Positions 6,174-8,747 of a stretch of DNA of 8,747 nt are shown here, piece after piece. The notes below the pieces were generated by a model. The model saw only the letters and a list, made by a program, of their open reading frames with translations, did not search any database and was not told the origin of the DNA. Origin of the DNA: CANJSG01 sp038203875 (GTDB lineage: Bacteria > Verrucomicrobiota > Verrucomicrobiia > Limisphaerales > CANJSG01); assembly GCA_038203875.1 (NCBI GenBank), contig JBBRDN010000199.1, forward strand, positions 1 through 8,747. The letters are read 5' to 3'. Position 1 is the first letter of the stretch; each line of letters begins with the position of its first letter. The position numbers and the translations under genes were made by a program.

Positions 6174-6835
6174 TGGGGCGAGGCGGCCGGCATGACGGAA
6201 TCGAACAGGCGCGGCCGGCTGGCGAGCAGGAGTTCCTTGGCCCCGGCGTTCCGGGCGAGAACGTGCAGGCGGGTGAGGGTTTCGTTGTCCACGGAACGGT
6301 CCGCGAGCAGCACGACGGTGAGCGGGCTGGGCCGTTCCTGGGCGGCCGTTCGCAGGAGCTGGGAGAGTTCCATCTCCGTGACGAGCTGGTTCCGGAAGAA
6401 GAGCTGGCCCGCGAGGTTCACGGCGACGGCGACGGTGCGATTGGTCGTTCCCGAAAGGCCGGAGGCGGTCGGCAGTTCCACGCGGCCCGAGTTGCGGATC
6501 AGTTCGCGGACGCGATTGACGGCTTCCTTCGGTGCGCCGGGTTCCGGGCGGATCGACAGGGTCGTGCCCGGGGGGAGCGAACCGATCGCGCGGCGAAGAG
6601 GTTCGAGTTCGAGGGTCGAATTGGTGCGGCCGTTGAAGACGGCGTCGCCCTTCGCGGTGAGAAGGATCGGCAGGCCGTTGGTCTGGCCCGGCGAATCGTC
6701 GAGCGTCACCGGGATGCCCGGGGTGTAGACGAGCGTGGTGAAGAGGATGAAGAGCAGCAGCAGGAACAGCACGCTGACGAGCGGAGCGGCGTTCAGTTCG
6801 CCTTTGAAGACCCGGACATTTCGGGGAAACTTCAT
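6170..6835 (-). CDS. ExbD/TolR-like biopolymer transport protein with doubled periplasmic domain
   Basis: 221 residues, against about 135-145 for standard ExbD/TolR. The layout is a short cytoplasmic tail, one membrane helix (about 16-37), then two periplasmic segments that each follow the ExbD pattern: about 55-121 (PILLTAKGDAVFNGR, then a helix and RVRELIRNSG) and 134-206 (VAVAVNLAGQLFFRNQ, then LTRLHVLARNAG). Standard ExbD has one such domain. The usual membrane motif INVTPxxDV appears here as LNAAPLVSV, so the proton-carrying Asp is replaced by Ser21 and no acidic residue lies in the helix; the nearest is Glu13. ATG 6835 was chosen because it begins the membrane-helix region and overlaps the exbB stop as ATGA. 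The frame is open further upstream only as a shadow of exbB. With ExbB it should form the inner-membrane motor that powers the TonB-like protein. Energy coupling without the Asp is unproven. Confidence 0.8.
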   Translation of the reverse strand: MKFPRNVRVFKGELNAAPLVSVLFLLLLFILFTTLVYTPGIPVTLDDSPGQTNGLPILLTAKGDAVFNGRTNSTLELEPLRRAIGSLPPGTTLSIRPEPGAPKEAVNRVRELIRNSGRVELPTASGLSGTTNRTVAVAVNLAGQLFFRNQLVTEMELSQLLRTAAQERPSPLTVVLLADRSVDNETLTRLHVLARNAGAKELLLASRPRLFDSVMPAASPQ

Positions 6836-7461
6836 GAGGGCTTCTGCGTGCCGGGAGGATCGGTGACGAGGTTGAGGGCTTCCGTGGAGGCCTGCTCCAT
6901 GTCGAGGACGATGCGGTTCATCCGGCCGACGAGGTAGTTGTAGGCCGCATAGGCGGCGATGGCGATGGTCAGGCCGGTGGCGGTGCAGATGAGGGCTTCC
7001 CACGTGCCGCGCGACATCTGGGAGATGTTCGACATGAGCCCGGATTCCTCGAGCTGGCGGAAGATCTTCATCAGGCCGGAGACGGTTCCCAGCAATCCGA
7101 CGAGCGGCGCGATCTGCGCGACGGTGGCGATGAGGTTCAACCGTTCTTCGAGGCGGGGCACTTCGGTGTAGCCGGCATCTTCGAGCGCTTCGCGCACGCC
7201 TTCGCGGCCGCGTTCGCGGTTGAGGATGGCGATCTTGACGAGGCGTGGGACCGGCCCGGCCGTGGCGTCGCAGATGGCGATGGCCTCGACGATGTTGCCG
7301 CCCTTGACGACGGTGCGGATGCCGCCGAGGAACTCGGCGGAATTGATCTGGGCGCGGTGGAAATGAAGGTGGCGTTCGATGAACACCGTCATCCCGATCA
7401 CGCCGAGGATGAGGAGAACCCACATGATGGGCCCGCCCTGCGATATGTATCCCGGCAACAT
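6832..7461 (-). CDS. MotA/TolQ/ExbB-family proton channel protein
   Basis: A 209-residue inner-membrane protein, first gene of the operon. Helix 1 lies at about 12-28 (GGPIMWVLLILGV then the VFIERHLHFHRA linker), followed by a cytoplasmic domain and the conserved two-helix core: helix 2 about 109-131 (APLVGLLGTVSGL) and helix 3 about 153-177 (TWEALICTATGLTIAIAA). Thr126 and Thr160 correspond to the conserved pore threonines of ExbB/TolQ. The usual AIPA in helix 3 reads AIAA here, so a commonly conserved Pro is Ala. ATG 7461 was chosen because family members begin close to the GGPxMWxL motif; an in-frame TTG at 7497 would add 12 residues. No Shine-Dalgarno is seen at either. With ExbD it forms the proton-driven stator. 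The TonB-like downstream gene favours ExbB over TolQ, but I leave the symbol blank because no substrate system is visible. Confidence 0.88.
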   Translation of the reverse strand: MLPGYISQGGPIMWVLLILGVIGMTVFIERHLHFHRAQINSAEFLGGIRTVVKGGNIVEAIAICDATAGPVPRLVKIAILNRERGREGVREALEDAGYTEVPRLEERLNLIATVAQIAPLVGLLGTVSGLMKIFRQLEESGLMSNISQMSRGTWEALICTATGLTIAIAAYAAYNYLVGRMNRIVLDMEQASTEALNLVTDPPGTQKPS

Positions 7462-7720
7462 GGGTGCGGTTATACGGACGGCCGTCGCCGCGTCCAAGCT
7501 TCAAGCCGAACGGAATCGTGGCTCGTCGTGCCGCGTCCGACGGTCCGCGGGCATCTGGCGCTCCGGCAAGGGAGGGCGGGCATATTACCAGCCCGGCAAG
7601 GCGCCCCGTTTGGGTGTGGCTGGTTCGAGTTGGCAGGAACGGCCCTCGATCTGAAACGGATTCTGTAAACGGGGCAGGAAGGAGGCCCACTTCTGCCGTG
7701 GCGCGACCTGTTGCCTCGGG
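7462..7720 (-). promoter_or_regulatory. noncoding leader/promoter region of the exbB operon
   Basis: These 259 bases lie between the EF-hand gene's terminator and exbB and hold no convincing gene; the overlapping open frames are in GC-rich DNA without recognisable protein sequence. Because the upstream terminator isolates the operon, its promoter should be here, but I see no good -35/-10 pair; TAATAT on the minus strand at about 7582-7588 lacks a matching -35. Two structural signals are present: a 9-bp inverted repeat GCCCCGTTT (7603-7611) with AAACGGGGC (7667-7675), and two near-direct copies of CCGGCAAGG at about 7563-7571 and 7593-7600. Confidence 0.35.
7603..7675. repeat. 9-bp inverted repeat in the exbB operon leader
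   Basis: GCCCCGTTT (7603-7611) and AAACGGGGC (7667-7675) are perfectly complementary across 55 bases. A second AAACGG lies at 7654-7659. In the minus-strand transcript the arms could close a large stem, or the DNA could bind a dimeric regulator. A 9-bp match is longer than expected by chance at this distance, but GC bias weakens that. Confidence 0.35.
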
Positions 7721-7766
7721 TCCGAAAAACGCGACCACCTCCGGCGAGGGGCTCGCAGGAGGTGGT
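7721..7766 (-). terminator. strong intrinsic terminator after the EF-hand gene
   Basis: ACCACCTCC (7734-7742) pairs perfectly with GGAGGTGGT (7758-7766), and inside it GCGAG (7744-7748) pairs with CTCGC (7752-7756) around a GGG loop, leaving one mismatch. On the minus strand the hairpin is followed after four bases by five Ts (plus-strand A 7725-7729). It begins about 20 bases after the EF-hand stop codon. This separates the EF-hand transcript from the exbB operon. Confidence 0.8.
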
Positions 7767-7785
7767 GCTTCGGGCTTGGTTTGGA

Positions 7786-8373
7786 TCAGTTTTTGTCGGC
7801 GGCGGGCGGGCGATTGCCACGGGAGGTCTGGTCGCCTTCGGGTCGGGGACCACGGGGTCCGCCTTCCGGGGCGCCCTCGGGACGGGGTCCGCGACGGCCT
7901 TCACCAGCGCCGCCTTCCTGGCCGCCCGGACCTCCGGGACCACCAGGACCACCAGGACCACCAGGACCACCAGGACCACCAGGACCACCAGGACCACCAG
8001 GACCACCAGGACCACCAGGACCGCGGCCCATGCGGTTGCCGATCTCATCTTGGGTGATCTTTCCGTCACCGTTCTTGTCGAGCTTCTTGAGGTGCTCGGC
8101 GGCTTGCGCAATTTCGGTGGCGTCGATCATGCCGTCGTTGTTCGTGTCGAGCGCGGCGAACAGCGGCGAAATCATCGGGCGATTGCCCTGGCCTTCGGGA
8201 CGGCGCTGGCCTTCCGGTCCGCCTTCTGGGCGTTGGCCGCCGCGGCGTTCAGTTCCCTGTCCACCCTGGGGTCCGCCTTGGGGACGGTCGGGCTTGGGTC
8301 CGTCCTGGGCGACGGCGTTGAGCGTGGCGGCGCTGAGAGCCGCGACTGCGAGGAGAGTGTTCAATGTTTTCAT
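7786..8373 (-). CDS. secreted Gly/Pro-rich EF-hand protein
   Basis: A 195-residue exported protein. Signal peptide: MKTLNTLLAVAALSAATLNA with likely cleavage after AVA at residue 22. A Gly/Pro/Arg/Glu-rich stretch (about 24-65, QGGPQGGQG, RPEGGPEGQRRPEG) leads to two canonical calcium-binding EF-hand loops: DTNNDGMIDATE (76-87) and DKNGDGKITQDE (99-110), each with acidic residues at positions 1 and 12. Then come nine perfect GGP triplets (about 120-146) encoded by a 9-bp tandem repeat, and a second Gly/Pro/Arg-rich tail. The start is supported by AGGA six bases before the ATG. The EF-hand pair probably binds calcium in the envelope or outside the cell; the repeat is collagen-like in having Gly every third residue but is GGP, not typical GPP. 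It is monocistronic (terminator downstream) and divergent from a response regulator gene, a plausible regulator. Role beyond calcium binding is unknown. Confidence 0.88.
   Translation of the reverse strand: MKTLNTLLAVAALSAATLNAVAQDGPKPDRPQGGPQGGQGTERRGGQRPEGGPEGQRRPEGQGNRPMISPLFAALDTNNDGMIDATEIAQAAEHLKKLDKNGDGKITQDEIGNRMGRGPGGPGGPGGPGGPGGPGGPGGPGGPGGPGGPGGQEGGAGEGRRGPRPEGAPEGGPRGPRPEGDQTSRGNRPPAADKN
7937..8017. repeat. nine perfect copies of a 9-bp tandem repeat inside the EF-hand gene
   Basis: The plus-strand unit GGACCACCA is repeated nine times without a mismatch, with a partial copy (GGACC) at 8018-8022. The unit is a multiple of three, so copy-number changes add or remove GGP triplets and keep the frame. 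Perfect identity over 81 bp, with synonymous positions unchanged, suggests recent expansion by slippage. It creates long open shadow frames on both strands. Confidence 0.95.
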
Positions 8374-8549
8374 GGTGGTTCCTGTGATCTGGATTGTCCG
8401 TTCGCCGGTGGTTGGTCGATCCGGCTTCTGTTATGAATAGACGCGGGTCGGGTAAAGGAAGTGTTTGCTGGCACGGGAGAATTGTTAAGCGCCGGTAAAT
8501 TTGGCGGAGTTCCTCCACCGCTCCGGGTAACGTCCGCTCCACAAAGCCG
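8374..8549. promoter_or_regulatory. divergent intergenic region between EF-hand and response regulator genes
   Basis: These 176 bases must hold the promoters of both outward-facing genes. No strong sigma-70 pair is evident. It is more AT-rich than its surroundings in 8424-8500. GTAAA occurs on the plus strand at 8452-8456 and 8495-8499, and GTAAC at 8527-8531. CGGAG (8505-8509) can pair with CTCCG (8521-8525) just before the response regulator. The spacing of the two GTAAA copies (43 bp) is about four helical turns. Whether these are operators is unknown. Confidence 0.35.
8380..8383 (-). promoter_or_regulatory. ribosome binding site of the EF-hand gene
   Basis: AGGA on the minus strand, six bases before the ATG at 8373. 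It is the only convincing Shine-Dalgarno in this window, which suggests high expression of this exported protein. Confidence 0.65.
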
Positions 8550-8747
8550 ATGACTCCGACCGCCAATCCTCCACCGCACGATGCGTCCGTCCGCCGGATC
8601 CTGGTGATCGACGACGACAAGAAGCTGTGCCGCCTGATCCGGGATTACCTGACGCCGCTGGGCTACGAGGTGAGTGCCGTCCACACGGGTCCCGAAGGTG
8701 TGAGGACCGCGATCGGGACCGACTGGAGCGCCATCCTCCTCGACGTC
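8550..8747 (+). CDS. response regulator receiver domain, N-terminal part (3' end outside window)
   Basis: 66 residues are visible and the frame stays open at the window edge. After a 14-residue leader, RRILVIDDDKKLCRLIRDYL shows the first receiver strand with the acidic metal-binding pair (Asp21, Asp22, followed by Asp23), then LGYEVSAVHTGPEG and strand 3 AILLDV with Asp65, the expected phosphorylated residue. This fits the cytoplasmic receiver of a two-component regulator, most likely OmpR/PhoB type with a DNA-binding domain beyond the window, but the output domain and its histidine kinase are not visible. ATG 8550 is the only in-frame ATG before the receiver core; no Shine-Dalgarno precedes it. 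It is divergent from the EF-hand gene, suggesting shared regulation. Confidence 0.9.
   Translation, partial: MTPTANPPPHDASVRRILVIDDDKKLCRLIRDYLTPLGYEVSAVHTGPEGVRTAIGTDWSAILLDV

Noticed and set aside
5469..6728. 419-residue plus-strand open frame
   Set aside because: Antisense shadow of the TonB-like and exbD genes, with no recognisable protein features.
6836..7738. Long upstream extension of the exbD frame
   Set aside because: This part overlaps exbB in another frame, is rich in Arg/His/Pro and has no ExbD-like sequence; ATG 6835 with the ATGA overlap is the natural start.
7937..8022. Possible CRISPR array
   Set aside because: Units are 9 bp, contiguous and without spacers; this is a coding tandem repeat.
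7470..8436. Repeat-containing long frames on both strands (TRT, HQD and PPG repeats)
   Set aside because: All arise from the 9-bp repeat being free of stops in every frame; only the minus-strand frame with signal peptide, two EF-hands and an AGGA site is a real gene.

Overview
This is a GC-rich bacterial chromosomal window. The family mix suggests Verrucomicrobiota, or a close relative in the Planctomycetota group: a DUF1552 protein, a DUF2330 membrane protein, an ExbB/ExbD operon with an unusual ExbD, and a Gly/Pro-rich EF-hand protein. This placement is inferred from gene content, because the window holds no rRNA or tRNA. Shine-Dalgarno signals are weak or absent before most genes, which also fits that group.

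Layout. Positions 1-1155 (+) are the C-terminal part of a DUF1552 protein cut by the window edge. A small conserved protein of unknown function follows (1220-1600, +). A 111-bp leader with two tandem hairpins, the second shaped like an intrinsic terminator, runs up to the start codon of IMP dehydrogenase, guaB (1712-3277, +). A membrane protein with a split DUF2330 domain follows (3432-5174, +).

It converges, with only 7 bp between, on a four-gene minus-strand operon read from about 7461 down to 5182: ExbB/TolQ-like, ExbD-like, TonB-like, and a small membrane-anchored zinc-ribbon protein. All three junctions are 4-base start/stop overlaps, so translation is probably coupled. Upstream is a noncoding leader of about 260 bp, bounded by a strong terminator (7721-7766, -) that ends an exported EF-hand protein (7786-8373, -) carrying a perfect 9-bp tandem repeat. 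Divergent from it, a response regulator starts at 8550 (+) and runs off the window.

How the genes work together. The minus-strand operon looks like a proton-motive-force-driven energizer (motor pair plus a TonB-like transducer) with an added zinc-ribbon membrane protein. Its ExbD lacks the membrane Asp normally needed for proton transfer and has a doubled periplasmic domain. The EF-hand protein and the response regulator share one divergent intergenic region and may be co-regulated. guaB performs the first committed step of GMP synthesis and may be controlled by attenuation through its leader. Its NAD-site Asp appears replaced by Ser.
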